Below are positions 28,582 through 38,418 of a stretch of DNA of 64,000 nucleotides, one piece after another. Position numbers and translations under genes: made by a program. Numbering within the stretch: position 1 is the first letter of the stretch; each line of letters opens with the position of its first letter. The notes beneath the pieces are model-generated. The model did no database searches. It worked only from the letters and a program-made list of their open reading frames with translations, and had not been told where the DNA came from. The stretch comes from Xanthobacter dioxanivorans. GTDB lineage: Bacteria; Pseudomonadota; Alphaproteobacteria; Rhizobiales; Xanthobacteraceae. The stretch lies in the NCBI RefSeq assembly GCF_016807805.1, contig NZ_CP063362.1, positions 5,994,501-6,058,500 of the forward strand, in the 5' to 3' direction.

Positions 28582-29704
28582 GCGGGCCCCTCACCGGAAT
28601 CCGCATCATCGAGGTCGGGCACATGCTCATGGGCCCGTACAGCACCATGCTGCTGGCGGATCTGGGGGCAGACGTCATCAAGGTGGAGCCGCCCGAGGGT
28701 GATATCGGCCGGCGCATCAGCCCCCACACCATCGGCGGCCATAACGCCTATTTCGCCAGCCTCAACCGCAACAAGAAGAGCATCGTGCTCGACCTCGCCA
28801 GCGGCGAGGGGCAGCGCAAGCTGGGCGACCTGGTGGCCGGCTCCCATGCGCTGCTCACCAACCTGCGGCCCTCCGCCATCCGCAAGCTGGGGCTCACCTA
28901 CACGCACCTGAAGCGCTGGAACCCGCGGATCGTCTGCGTCGCTCTCACCGGCTACGGCCTCGACAGCCCCTATGCGGAGCGGCCCGCCTACGACTACGTC
29001 ATCCAGGCGCTCACCGGCATCATGGCGCTGACCGGCGAGCCCGACGGCCCGCCGGTGAAGACCGGCTATTCGGCCGTGGACAATTCCGCCGGCATCATGG
29101 GGGCGCTGGGGCTCGTGGCGAAGCTGCTCGAAGGCAAGGGCGGGCAGGTGGACATCGCCATGTACGACGTCATGCTCTCCCAGCTCAACTACATCGCCGG
29201 CGCCTGGCTCAATGCCCGCGAGCCGGCGCGGCGCATGGATCGATCCGCCCACCCCTACATCGTCCCCGCGCAGATCTTCCCCACCCGCGACGGCTGGATC
29301 GCGCTCTTCATCACCCATGACGACTTCTGGCGCCGGTTCGCCCAGGAGCTGGGGCAGGGGCACTGGCTGACCGATCCGCGCTTCTCCACCATGGATGCAC
29401 GCCGAGCCAACCGCGACCTGGTGCTGGCGAGATCGAGGCAGCGCTGAAGGGCGAGGGGACGGACGACCTGGTGCGGCGCCTGTCGGCGCTGGGCGTGGTG
29501 GCGGCCGGCGTCGAGACCCTGGAGCAGGCGCTCGCCAGCGCGCATACCGCCGCGCGGAACATGGTCGCCCACGTGGATTGCGGCGGTGCCACCATCCGCA
29601 TGGTGGGCAATCCCATCAAGGTGATGGGGGCCAAGGAGCATTTCGCGCCGCCGCCCCTGCTGGGCGAGCATGACGACCTCGCCGATGGAGGGCACGCGGC
29701 ATGA
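28578..29704 (+). CDS. Class III CoA-transferase, CaiB/BaiF family (one frameshift)
   Basis: About 375 residues once joined. N-terminus GIRIIEVGHMLMGPYSTMLLADLGADVIKVEPPEG is the family signature, and the catalytic aspartate lies in RPAYDYVIQALTG. The reading frame ends early at about 29428-29431; one added base gives LVLAEIEAALKGEG and continues to the stop at 29704. Moves CoA from a donor acyl-CoA to a free acid, so it may charge the mutase substrate. The same job is done by ScpC in the E. coli Sbm cluster, but with an unrelated fold. Overlaps meaB by four bases. Confidence 0.87.
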
Positions 29705-30600
29705 ACGTGGCCCCGCGCACCCCGATGCTGGATCGGCGCGCGCTGGGCCGGGCGCTGTCGCGCGCCGCCGATGCCGCGGTGGCGGACATCCTCAAGGCAT
29801 CCCGTGGCGAAGGCGGGCACCTGGCCCGCCGCATCGGCGTGACCGGCCCGCCGGGTGCCGGCAAGAGCACGCTCATTGCCGCACTGGCCCGCCATCGCCT
29901 GGCCCGCGCCGGCCGGGTCGCCATCGTCGCCATCGATCCCACCAGCCCCAAGACCGGCGGCTCCATCCTGGGCGACCGCATCCGCATGGATGCCCTGGTG
30001 GACGATCCGCGCGTCTTCATCCGCTCCATCGCCAGCCGCAGCGCCACCGATGGCCTGGCCGACAACCTGCCCGAGATCCTCGCCGTGTTCGATGATTTCG
30101 GCTTCGACGAGATCATCCTGGAGACCGTGGGCGTCGGCCAGTCGGAGTTCGCCGTGCGCGAGCTGGTGGAGGTGGAGCTTCTCGTGCTCTCCCCCGGCGC
30201 CGGCGACCAGATCCAGGCCATGAAAGCCGGCATCCTGGAGACCGCCGACATCTATGTGATCAACAAGGCCGACCAGCCCGACGCCGCCAAGGTGGAGGCG
30301 GAGCTGAAGGCGACGCTCGCCCTGACCTCCCCTGGCGATCCGCCGGCGGTGCTGCGCGTGCGCGCCGATGCGGGGGAAAATATCGCCGCCCTCGACGACG
30401 CCATCGAGGCCGCCGCGGCACGCCAGGCCGCGGACGGTGACGGCGCGCGGCGCCGGCGGGCGCGCCAGAGGATCAAGGGCCTCGTCTGGCGCCAGCTCAC
30501 GCGGATCCTCGCGGATCTGCCGCAGGAGGCGTTCGAGGAGCCGCTTCCCGACCTTTACGCCACGGTCCTGTCCGGCCTCGCCGAAGAAGGGGCCGCCTGA
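29701..30600 (+). CDS. meaB: MeaB/ArgK-family G-protein chaperone of the B12 mutase
   Basis: 299-residue GTPase that loads and protects the adenosylcobalamin mutase. Walker A GPPGAGKST, the MeaB-specific IDPTSPKTGGSILGDRIRM, switch region ETVGVGQSE and the guanine motif NKAD are all in place. It shares the operon with both mutase subunits, which supports a true B12-dependent radical enzyme rather than a relic. Normal length and no lesions. Confidence 0.95.
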   Translation: MNVAPRTPMLDRRALGRALSRAADAAVADILKASRGEGGHLARRIGVTGPPGAGKSTLIAALARHRLARAGRVAIVAIDPTSPKTGGSILGDRIRMDALVDDPRVFIRSIASRSATDGLADNLPEILAVFDDFGFDEIILETVGVGQSEFAVRELVEVELLVLSPGAGDQIQAMKAGILETADIYVINKADQPDAAKVEAELKATLALTSPGDPPAVLRVRADAGENIAALDDAIEAAAARQAADGDGARRRRARQRIKGLVWRQLTRILADLPQEAFEEPLPDLYATVLSGLAEEGAA

Positions 30601-30702
30601 AGTCGAACCATCGCGCCAAACGCCGGAAAACAGGCGCGCAATTAGACTGCTGCCGAGCGGCACCGCAGGTCAATAAGACGTCCTCTAATAGGGGGAGGAA
30701 TT

Positions 30703-31932
30703 ATGAAGATGAAGCGCATGGTCATGGCGCTCGCTCTGCTCGCGAGCGCGGGAATTGGTCCGGCTGCGGCCGGAAATGGGGCGGTCAAGATCGGGGTCCT
30801 GTCCGATATGGCCGGGATCTACTCCGACATATCCGGCGCGGGCGCGCTCATCGCCGCCCAGCTCGCGGTGGAGGATTTCGGCGGCAAGGCGCTCGGCAAG
30901 CCCATCGAGCTCGTCTCCGCCGATCACCAGACCAAGCCCGACGTGGGCCTCGCCATCGCGCGCCGGTGGATCGACAGCGAGGGCGTGGACGCCATCGTCG
31001 ATGTCCCGGTCTCTTCCATCGGCCTGGCCATCCAGGCGCTCACGCTGGAGAAGGACAGGATATTCCTGAACTCCTCCGGCGCCGCCTCCGACTTCACCGG
31101 CAAGGCGTGCTCGCCGCTGGCGTCCCAATGGCCGCACGACACCTATATCATGGGGACGAGCGTCGGCCGCGCCGTGGTCCAGTCGGGCGGCAAGAGATGG
31201 TTCTTCCTGACGGCGGACTACGTATTCGGCCACAATTTGGAGCGCGACACCATGGCGGCCGTCAAGAAGGCGGGCGGAACCGTGCTCGGCTCCGCGCGCC
31301 ATCCACTCAACACGCAGGACTTCTCCTCGTTCCTGCTGCAGGCCCAGTCATCCAAGGCCGATGTCATCGGGCTCGCCAATGCGGCCGGGGACACCACCCA
31401 GGCGATCAAGCAGGCGAGCGAGTTCGGCCTGAGCGCCGGCGGCACCCGGCTCGCGGCCACCCTGCTCTTCATCACCGACGTCCATGCCATGGGGCTGAAG
31501 ATTGCGCAGGGCACGGTCCTGACCGAGCCGTTCTACTGGGATCTCGACGACAGCAGCCGCGCTTGGTCCAAGCGCTTCATGGCGAGGATCGGAGGCAAGG
31601 CGCCCGGAACGCTGCAGGCCTCGGTGTACAGCTCCGTCCTGCATTATCTCAAGGCCGTAGAGAAGGTCGGATCCACCGACGCAAGGAAGGTCTCCGAGGC
31701 CATGAAGGAGATGCGGATCAGCGACGCCCTCATCAAGGACGGCTACATCCGGGCGGATGGACGGGTGATGCGGGACTATTACCTGTTCCAGATCAAGGCG
31801 CCGGAAGAATCAAAGTACCCATGGGACTATTATAAGCTCATCTTAAGGATACCGCCGGAGGAGGTCACCCGTCCCCTGTCCGAAGGTGGCTGCCCGCTCG
31901 TCACGGAGGCAAAGGCCAGCCCGGCCAGATGA
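30703..31932 (+). CDS. Liv-type (HAAT) ABC transporter substrate-binding protein
   Basis: 409 residues. Signal peptide MKMKRMVMALALLASAGIGP with likely cleavage after AAAG, then the periplasmic binding-protein type 1 fold (KIGVLSDMAGIYSDISGAG; DADHQTKPDVG-like loop; YVFGHNLERD). It is placed 102 bases after meaB with a strong GGGGGAGGA ribosome-binding site. No permease or ATPase adjoins it. The LivGFHM system at 9.9-13.3 kb lacks a binding protein, so the two may belong together. This subfamily often binds aromatic or hydroxy acids. Confidence 0.88.
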   Translation: MKMKRMVMALALLASAGIGPAAAGNGAVKIGVLSDMAGIYSDISGAGALIAAQLAVEDFGGKALGKPIELVSADHQTKPDVGLAIARRWIDSEGVDAIVDVPVSSIGLAIQALTLEKDRIFLNSSGAASDFTGKACSPLASQWPHDTYIMGTSVGRAVVQSGGKRWFFLTADYVFGHNLERDTMAAVKKAGGTVLGSARHPLNTQDFSSFLLQAQSSKADVIGLANAAGDTTQAIKQASEFGLSAGGTRLAATLLFITDVHAMGLKIAQGTVLTEPFYWDLDDSSRAWSKRFMARIGGKAPGTLQASVYSSVLHYLKAVEKVGSTDARKVSEAMKEMRISDALIKDGYIRADGRVMRDYYLFQIKAPEESKYPWDYYKLILRIPPEEVTRPLSEGGCPLVTEAKASPAR

Positions 31933-31983
31933 CAGGTGGACGAGCGGGAGAGCGGAAGGATGGCTGGCCTCAGCCGTCCCGCC

Positions 31984-32194
31984 GCCGGGCCCGTCCACGA
32001 CACAGGCGGGGACCAGCCCCGCCGCATAGGAGAGGCGAGGATGAACGCACACCAGCACTTTATCGGCGCCGCCTGGATGGGCGCGCCGCCGGACCCGTCC
32101 ACGACACAGGCAGGGACCAGCCCCGCCGCATGGGAGAGGCGAGGATGAACGCGCACCAGCACTTTATCGGTGGCGCCTGGATGGGCGCGCCGGC
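31984..32194 (+). repeat. Tandem direct repeat, two copies, period 104 bases
   Basis: Copy 1 (about 31984-32090) and copy 2 (about 32088-32194) differ at only a few positions. Each carries CGTCCACGACACAGGC, a GAGAGGCGAGG ribosome-binding site, an ATG and the codons for MNAHQHFIG-AWMGAP of the aldehyde dehydrogenase. Copy 2 leads into the full gene; copy 1 (ATG at 32041) runs out of frame and stops at about 32148. Confidence 0.9.
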
Positions 32195-33577
32195 GACGCT
32201 TCCGGTGATCAACCCTTCCGACGGGCGCGTGATCGGGGAGATTGCCCGCGGCGGCAGCGCCGAGATCGGGCAGGCCGTCTGCGCCGCCGAAGCCGCCATG
32301 GCGGGCGAATGGGGTGCCCTGGAGGCGGCCGCGCGCGGCCGCCTCCTCAGCCGGCTCGCCAACCTCATCGGCCGCGACGCGGAGCGGCTCGCCCGAATGG
32401 AAAGCGAGGACGTCGGCAAGCCCTTGTCGCTCGCCCGCAACGACGTGAAGGTCTGCGCCCGCTATTTCGAATATTATGGCGGCGCCGCCGACAAGGTCCA
32501 CGGCGACACGATTCCCTTCTTCAACGGCTATACGGTCGCCACCGTCTACGAGCCGCACGGCGTCGTCGGCATCATCACGCCGTGGAACTATCCCCTGCAG
32601 ATGAACGGCCGCGCGGTCGCCCCGGCGCTCGCCATGGGCAATGCGGTGGTTCTCAAGCCGGCCGAGGACACCTCGCTCACCGCCCTCGCCCTCGCGGAGC
32701 TGGCCGCCGAGGCGGGCTTCCCCAAGGGCGCCCTCAACGTGGTGACGGGGCTCGGCGAGGAGGCCGGCGCAGCGCTCGCCGCCCATCCGGGCATCCACCA
32801 TATCAGCTTCACCGGCTCGCGCGAGGTGGGCATTCTCATCCAGGCCGCTGCGGCGAAGAACGTCATTCCGGTGACCCTGGAGCTGGGCGGAAAATCACCG
32901 CAGGTCGTGTTCGCCGACGCTGACTGCGCCGAGGCGGCAAACGTCATCACACGCGCCATCACCCAGAATGCCGGCCAGACCTGCTCCGCCGGCTCGCGCG
33001 TCGTCATTGAGGATACGGTCTACGACCGCTTCACCGCCGAGCTTACCGAGCGTTTCCGCGCGCTCAGGGTCGGTACCGGAGACCAGGACCTCGACCTCGG
33101 GCCGCTCGTCAACCCGCAGCAGCATGCGCGGGTCGCGTCCTATCTCGATCTCGCCCGCCGGGACGGCCTGCGCATCCTCGCCGAAGGCAGTTTCGCCTCC
33201 AACCTGCCGCCGGACGGCTTCTATGTGAAGCCGACCCTTATCGGCGACGTGCCGCCGGACCACCGGCTCGCGCAGGAGGAAATCTTCGGGCCGGTTCTCG
33301 TCGCCATCCGTGCGAAGGACGAGGCGGACGCCATGCGCATCGCCAACAGCACCGAGTTCGGGCTCGTTGCCGGCGTCTGGACCGCCGATATCGGCCGCGC
33401 CATGCGTCTCGCCCACAAGCTGCGCGTGGGACAGGTCTACATCAACAATTTTGGCGCGGGGGCGGTGTCGAGCTCCCCTTCGGCGGAGTGAAGGGATCCG
33501 GACACGGTCGCGAGAAAGGGATGGAGGCGCTCCGCGGCTTCGGCTCTCTCAAGACCATCGCCATCAAACATGGCTGA
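32145..33577 (+). CDS. NAD(P)-dependent aldehyde dehydrogenase (one frameshift)
   Basis: About 478 residues. Motifs in order: GIITPWNYPLQMNGRAVAPA, FTGSREVG, the general-base glutamate in LELGGKSPQ, the nucleophile in NAGQTCSAGSR, and EEIFGPVL. The frame breaks at a G5 run (33458-33462); a sixth G gives NNFGAGGGVELPFGGVKGSG and the normal C-terminus ending at 33577. The start is the ATG at 32145, in the second unit of a tandem repeat. It oxidises an aldehyde to the acid that could enter the CoA-transferase/mutase route. Confidence 0.9.
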
Positions 33578-33608
33578 ACGCTACATCCAAGGGAATGAGG
33601 AGGACGAC

Positions 33609-34355
33609 ATGCGTCTGAAGGGCAAAGCCGCACTTGTGACCGGCGCGGCGCAGGGGTTTGGCTTCGGCATCGCCGAGACTTTTGCCCGCGAAGGGGCACT
33701 GGTTGCGCTCCTCGACATCCATCCCGACAAGGTGCGGGAGGCTGCAGCGGCGATCGGCGGGAGCGCATTCGCCGTGACGGCGGACGTGAGGAAGGCCGAG
33801 AGCGTGGACGAGGCGGTCAAGGAAGTCCTCGAGCGCGCAGGACAGCTTCATATCGTCGTCAACAATGCCGGCGTCACCCACCGCAACCAATCCCTGCTGG
33901 ACGTATCGGAAGAAGAGTTCGACCGCGTGTTCGCGGTCAATGTGAAGTCGATCTTCCAGATGGCGAAGGCGGTCGTGCCCCACTTCCGGGCCCATGGCGG
34001 GGGCGTCTTCCTCAACATCACCTCGACGGGCGCCGTGCGGCCGCGGCCGGGGCTCACCTGGTACAACGGCTCCAAGGGCGCGGCAGAGGTGATCTCCAAA
34101 TCCATGGCGGTGGAGCTCGCGCCCGACCGCATCCGCGTGAACGCGCTCGCGCCGGTGGCGGGCGATACGCCGCTGCTCACCACTTTCATGGGCGAGGACA
34201 CTCCTGAGCGCCGTCGCGCTTTCACGTCCGTCATCCCCTGGGGCCGGTTCTCGACCCCGCAGGACATCGCCAACGCCGCCCTTTTCCTATGTTCGGACGA
34301 GGCCGATATGGTGACGGGTGCCGTGCTCACGGTGGATGGCGGACGTTGTGTCTAG
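33609..34355 (+). CDS. Short-chain dehydrogenase/reductase (SDR)
   Basis: 248 residues, classical SDR. Cofactor motif TGAAQGFGFGIA (11-22), NNAG (85-88), catalytic Ser139, Tyr152 and Lys156 (YNGSK), and Asn111. An acidic residue after the second strand (LLDIHPD) suggests NAD(H). The ATG at 33609 is preferred because GAGGAGG lies five bases before it and the conserved fold begins at once; an upstream ATG at 33570 lies inside the aldehyde dehydrogenase end. Likely oxidises the alcohol ahead of the aldehyde dehydrogenase. Confidence 0.9.
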   Translation: MRLKGKAALVTGAAQGFGFGIAETFAREGALVALLDIHPDKVREAAAAIGGSAFAVTADVRKAESVDEAVKEVLERAGQLHIVVNNAGVTHRNQSLLDVSEEEFDRVFAVNVKSIFQMAKAVVPHFRAHGGGVFLNITSTGAVRPRPGLTWYNGSKGAAEVISKSMAVELAPDRIRVNALAPVAGDTPLLTTFMGEDTPERRRAFTSVIPWGRFSTPQDIANAALFLCSDEADMVTGAVLTVDGGRCV

Positions 34356-34580
34356 AGCGGCGCCCGCACAAGCTGATCGCGCCGCAGGAGGATGCCGCAA
34401 AACTGATCGGCGGCCCAAAGTTCAAGTCGAGGACTTCGCTATGTGATCATGGGGAGCGCAAAGACATCCGCGACGCGGTTCGCGCTATGCGCGGACTTTC
34501 CCGACGGGGATCACGCTCCAAGGAAGGCAATCAGACGCAATGCTGGAAAAAAGCCGGCGTCTGCAAGGAGGGAGGATGTC

Positions 34581-35597
34581 ATGTCCAAGACGTTGCTCAG
34601 GGGCACTCTTGCCGCAGTCCTGCTCGCGGGCCTTCCGCTCGCCGCGCCACTCGCGGCGAAGGCCGAGCCCATTACCCTCAAGCTCGCCCACCAATGGCCG
34701 CAGGACGAGAAGGACTATGTGGTGGCGGCCGCCGTCAAGTTCGCCAGCGAGGTGGAGAAGCGCACCAACGGTGAGATCAAGATCACCTTCTATCCCGCCC
34801 AGTCCTTGGCCAAGGCCTCCAACACCCATGTCGCCCTGAAGACCGGAACCGTGGACCTCGCCGTCTATCCCTACATCTATGCAGCCGGCGCCATCCCCGA
34901 GATGAACCTCATCCTGATGCCCGGCATCTGGAAGACCCATGACGACGTCTTCGCCTTCCGCAAGTCGGACGCGTGGAAGAAGATTGAGGCCAAGGCCGAG
35001 GCCTACGGCTTCAAGACCCTCTCCTGGATCCAGATCTCCGGCGGCGTCGCCTCCTCGGGCGCGCCCGTTCATGGGCCGGACGACGTGAAGGGCAAGAAGG
35101 TGAGGGCCGCCGGCAAGTATATGGAGGCGGCGCTGCATGATGCGGGGGCGACCCCGGTGTCCATGCCCTCGTCCGACAACTACAACGCCATGCAGCTCGG
35201 CCTCTTGGACGCCATGTGGACCTCCTCCTCCTCGTTCGGCGCCTTCCGCCTCTATGAGGTCTCCAAGGCCTACACCTCGCCGGAGGAATATTCGGTCTAC
35301 TTCACCATCGAGCCCATCGCCATCAGCATGAAGACGTGGGAGAAGCTGACGCCCGCGCAGCAGAAGATCCTCATGGAGGTGGGCGCCAGCCTCGAGCCCG
35401 GCAGCCTCGCCGGCGCCAAGGAGGAGGACGCGCGGATCGCGAAGGAGTTCGCCGATCACGGCGTGAAGGTCACCAAGATGTCCCTCAAGGAGTGGGACAG
35501 CTGGCAGCCCTTCTTCAAGCGCAGCCACGAGAAGTTCAAGGCGGACTTCCCGCAGGCGGCGCCCATCCTGGACATGATGCTCGCCGGCAAGTCGTGA
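34581..35597 (+). CDS. dctP: TRAP transporter solute-binding protein (DctP)
   Basis: 338 residues with a clear Sec signal (LLRGTLAAVLLAGLPLAAPL, cleavage near AKA-E). Mature protein starts ITLKLAHQWPQDEKDYVVAA, and FYPAQSLAKASNTHVALKTG plus VRAAGKYMEAALHDAGA fit the DctP family, whose members bind organic acids by a conserved arginine. The arginine expected near KKVRAAG is present. Ribosome-binding site GGAGGGAGG precedes ATG 34581. First gene of dctPQM; probably brings the pathway acid into the cell with sodium. Confidence 0.92.
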   Translation: MSKTLLRGTLAAVLLAGLPLAAPLAAKAEPITLKLAHQWPQDEKDYVVAAAVKFASEVEKRTNGEIKITFYPAQSLAKASNTHVALKTGTVDLAVYPYIYAAGAIPEMNLILMPGIWKTHDDVFAFRKSDAWKKIEAKAEAYGFKTLSWIQISGGVASSGAPVHGPDDVKGKKVRAAGKYMEAALHDAGATPVSMPSSDNYNAMQLGLLDAMWTSSSSFGAFRLYEVSKAYTSPEEYSVYFTIEPIAISMKTWEKLTPAQQKILMEVGASLEPGSLAGAKEEDARIAKEFADHGVKVTKMSLKEWDSWQPFFKRSHEKFKADFPQAAPILDMMLAGKS

Positions 35598-35608
35598 GCC
35601 GTGAAGCC

Positions 35609-36175
35609 ATGAGCCAGGACACCGGCCGGCCGGCCAATCCACAAGGGGAGGGGGCGTCGACGGCGCCCCCTTTTATCGAGCGCCTCGCGGGGTTGGTCGT
35701 CGCGAGCGCGGGCCTCGCGGCCGGCGTCATCGCCGCGTCGGTGTGCTACGAGGTCTTCATGCGCTCGGTTCTCGGCTATTCCGTGATCTGGGTGGAAGAG
35801 GTCTCGGCCTATCTCATCGGCTACATCGTCTTCGTGGGCATGGGCGCCGCGCTTTACCAGGGCGCCCATGTGGAGGTCGATTTTCTCCTGGTGAGCCTGA
35901 AGGGGCGGGCGGCCAGCCGGTTGCGCTTATTCTGCGATCTTGCGGTGCTACTGCTGGCCGGCGTGCTGGTGGCCTTGAGCTGGGGCTATTGGCACGATGC
36001 CTTCACCAGCGGCGAACGTTCCGTGAGCATGCTCTCCGTCCCGCTCTGGATTCCCTACCTCACCTTCCTTGCCGGCAGCGTTCTCCTGTTCGCCTTCCAG
36101 GCGGCGAGGCTGCTCGGACGGCTCTGCTCCATGCGCCCGCGCGCGCAGGCGGCCCATCGCGAGGTGCCATCGTGA
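35609..36175 (+). CDS. dctQ: TRAP transporter small permease (DctQ)
   Basis: 188 residues with four membrane helices, the DctQ pattern: VCYEVFMRSVLGYSVIWVEE, then YLIGYIVFVGMGAALYQGAHVEVD. Gene lies 11 bases after dctP. A GTG 15 bases upstream is a possible alternative start. It holds the binding protein and large permease together. Confidence 0.9.
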   Translation: MSQDTGRPANPQGEGASTAPPFIERLAGLVVASAGLAAGVIAASVCYEVFMRSVLGYSVIWVEEVSAYLIGYIVFVGMGAALYQGAHVEVDFLLVSLKGRAASRLRLFCDLAVLLLAGVLVALSWGYWHDAFTSGERSVSMLSVPLWIPYLTFLAGSVLLFAFQAARLLGRLCSMRPRAQAAHREVPS

Positions 36176-37460
36176 CAGCGACCGCGGTCTTCATGTTCGG
36201 CGGCCTCATGGGCCTCATGCTGGTGGGCGTGCCGGTGGCCTTCGCGCTGTTCGCCATCGCCATCTCCACGCTGCTCATGGCGGGGGCGGGGATTGGTCGG
36301 CGCTGGGCCTGGTGCCCAGCACCATCTGGGATTCGGTCACCAACTTCACGCTCACGGCGGTGCCGCTCTACATTCTCATGGGTGCCATCATCGCCGCCTC
36401 CGGCATGGGCGCGCGGCTCTATTCGGCCATCGCCACCCTGTCTGCGGGGCTGCCCGGAAGCCTTGCGGTGGCCACCACCATCGCCTGCGCGGTGATGGCC
36501 GCCATCTCCGGCTCCAGCGTGGCCACGGCCGCCGCCATCGGTCGCTTCTCTGTCAGCGAGATGCGGCGCTTCGGCTATCGCGAATCCGATGCCTGCGGGG
36601 CGGTCGCCGCGGGGGGAACGCTCGGCATCCTCATTCCGCCGTCCATCCCCATGGTCGTCTACGGCGTCATTGCGGAGGAATCCGTCGGCAAGCTGTTCAT
36701 GGCGGGCATCCTGCCGGGCCTGCTGCTGGCGCTGCTGTTCGGCGCCTACCAGATGTGGCTGGCCCGCGCGCGGGTCTCCGCCTTGGCCCAGAGCGCGCAC
36801 ATGGGGCCGATCAGCCTTTCGGACCGGGCGCGGGCCCTGGTGGAGATCCTGCCGGTGGCGGCGCTCATCGCCATCATCCTGGGCTCCATCTATACGGGCA
36901 TAGCCACGCCCACGGAGACGGCGGCCATCGGCGTCGCCGTCAGCCTGCTCCTGGCCTTCGGGCTCTATCGCGAGCTGGATTGGCGCAAGTGCCGTCTGAT
37001 CCTCATGGAGACGGGCCGCGGCAGCATCATGGTGCTGGCCATCATCGCGGGCGCCATGCTGTTCGGCTATGCCCTCACCACCACCGATGTGGCGCCCACG
37101 CTCTCGCGGGCGGTGGCCGGCGCGAACCTGCCGCCGTGGCTGGTCTTCATCGCCATCAATCTGCTGCTGCTCTTCCTGGGCTGCTTCCTGGAGACCTTGT
37201 CCATCATCGTCATCACCACGCCCATCATCATCCCCATCATCGAGACATTCGGGTGGGACAAGGTGTGGTTCGGCGTGATCTTGATGATCAACATGGAGAT
37301 GGCGCTCATCACGCCGCCCGTGGGGCTCAATCTGTTCGTGGTGAAGGGCGTGGTTCCTGAGGTTTCTCTCGGCCGGATCATTTCAGGCACCCTCCCCTAC
37401 GTTTTGATCATGGCCTTGGCACTGGCCCTCGTTGCGGTCCTGCCGCAACTTTTGATCTGA
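36172..37460 (+). CDS. dctM: TRAP transporter large permease (DctM) (one frameshift)
   Basis: About 430 residues with many helices; GTG start at 36172 overlaps the dctQ stop (GTGA). N-terminus MFGGLMGLMLVGVPVAFALF; later GTLGILIPPSIPMVVYGVIA and NLLLLFLGCFLETLSIIVIT are DctM landmarks. The frame changes at 36288-36291 (G4); one added G reads GAGDWSALGLVPSTIWDSV and restores the protein. Sodium-coupled import channel of the TRAP system. Confidence 0.88.
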
Positions 37461-37466
37461 TCCCAA

Positions 37467-37772
37467 AAACAGCTTCGAACGCCTTTGCCTGACGGCCGGG
37501 CAGGCCACTCTCACCGGTATGATGGAAGAGGATGCGGCTCGGCTCTGCGGCCCTCGCCATGGTCGCGGTGGCGATCGGGAGGCTCATCGTTGGGGCAGAG
37601 CCAAGGGAAAGATCGTCTTTCACGGCGGCAAGGCCGAAGTCGAGCGCCCTCCCGTTCGTGCCCGTGACGGCGGTGAGATGCCCCTGCCGAGTTGGACGCC
37701 GGCGCTCGACGAGGATCTTCTCGGCCAATGGGCGCTCAATCTGATGCTGATGAACGTGTCGACCCGCCTGAT
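37467..37772 (+). pseudogene. IS256-family transposase fragment (copy A)
   Basis: About 100 codons closely matching the transposase at 55941-56810: FERLCLTAGQATLTGMMEED, GRAKGKIVFHGGKAEVERPP and LLGQWALNLMLMNVSTR. Both ends are missing, including all DDE residues. It marks the junction between the TRAP operon and the copper island. Confidence 0.85.
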
Positions 37773-37885
37773 CGGGGTTCAGCGGGAACCAATGCGCCCG
37801 CGACCTCGTCGGCGCGCACATTGATCCTGCTCAAAGCGGTCCTTTCATGCGCACCTATGATGAGGCATAGTTCGCCGGTGAGGCG

Positions 37886-38281
37886 ATGAGGCATATGATC
37901 AGGCTCAGGTCCGCAGCGGGGTGGATGAAAGTGCTACCAGCGATCTTGGTGGCGCTGGCCATGCTGTTCGGGCCCATCGCCAGCGCCTATTCCGCGCCGT
38001 GCCACGACGACGAGGATCCGGCATACAGCGTTATGGTGGATCATCCGCACCAGATCGCTTCGCCCGATCCCGCGGATCATCATTCGGACGAGCCGACCCA
38101 ACCCGCTGACCACGGAAAGTGCTGCAGCGTCTCCTGCAGTGTCTATGTGCCCGTGGCCGACGGCGCGGACCTGCACGTTCTGGATCTGACCTTTGTGCGA
38201 GAGCCCTTTGATCTCGCCAACCAGGCCGCAGACGGCCTGGCGGTTTTGCCCGGCCTCGATCCCCCGCGTTTCCAGAGCTGA
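37886..38281 (+). CDS. Small secreted His/Cys-rich protein, possible metal binder
   Basis: 131 codons. Signal-type segment WMKVLPAILVALAMLFGPIA, cleavage near AYSA, then a mature part rich in His, Asp and Cys (APCHDDED; DHPHQIASPDPADHHSD; HGKCCSVSCS). I do not assign a family; it recalls CopL/DUF2946-like proteins of copper loci. Start could be 37886, 37895 or 37925. Its place ahead of copper genes and its residues suggest periplasmic metal binding. Confidence 0.6.
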   Translation: MRHMIRLRSAAGWMKVLPAILVALAMLFGPIASAYSAPCHDDEDPAYSVMVDHPHQIASPDPADHHSDEPTQPADHGKCCSVSCSVYVPVADGADLHVLDLTFVREPFDLANQAADGLAVLPGLDPPRFQS

Positions 38282-38418
38282 TAGCGGTCTCAACGCATTT
38301 CAGGCGTGAGGCGGACGCGCGAAGCGGCACCCCTTGAGGGGGCCGGTGCGTCGACGCGCCGGAAGATGCCCCGACATCAGCGTCGGCCTTGTGTCGATGG
38401 GGAAACGAGGACCTTTCC

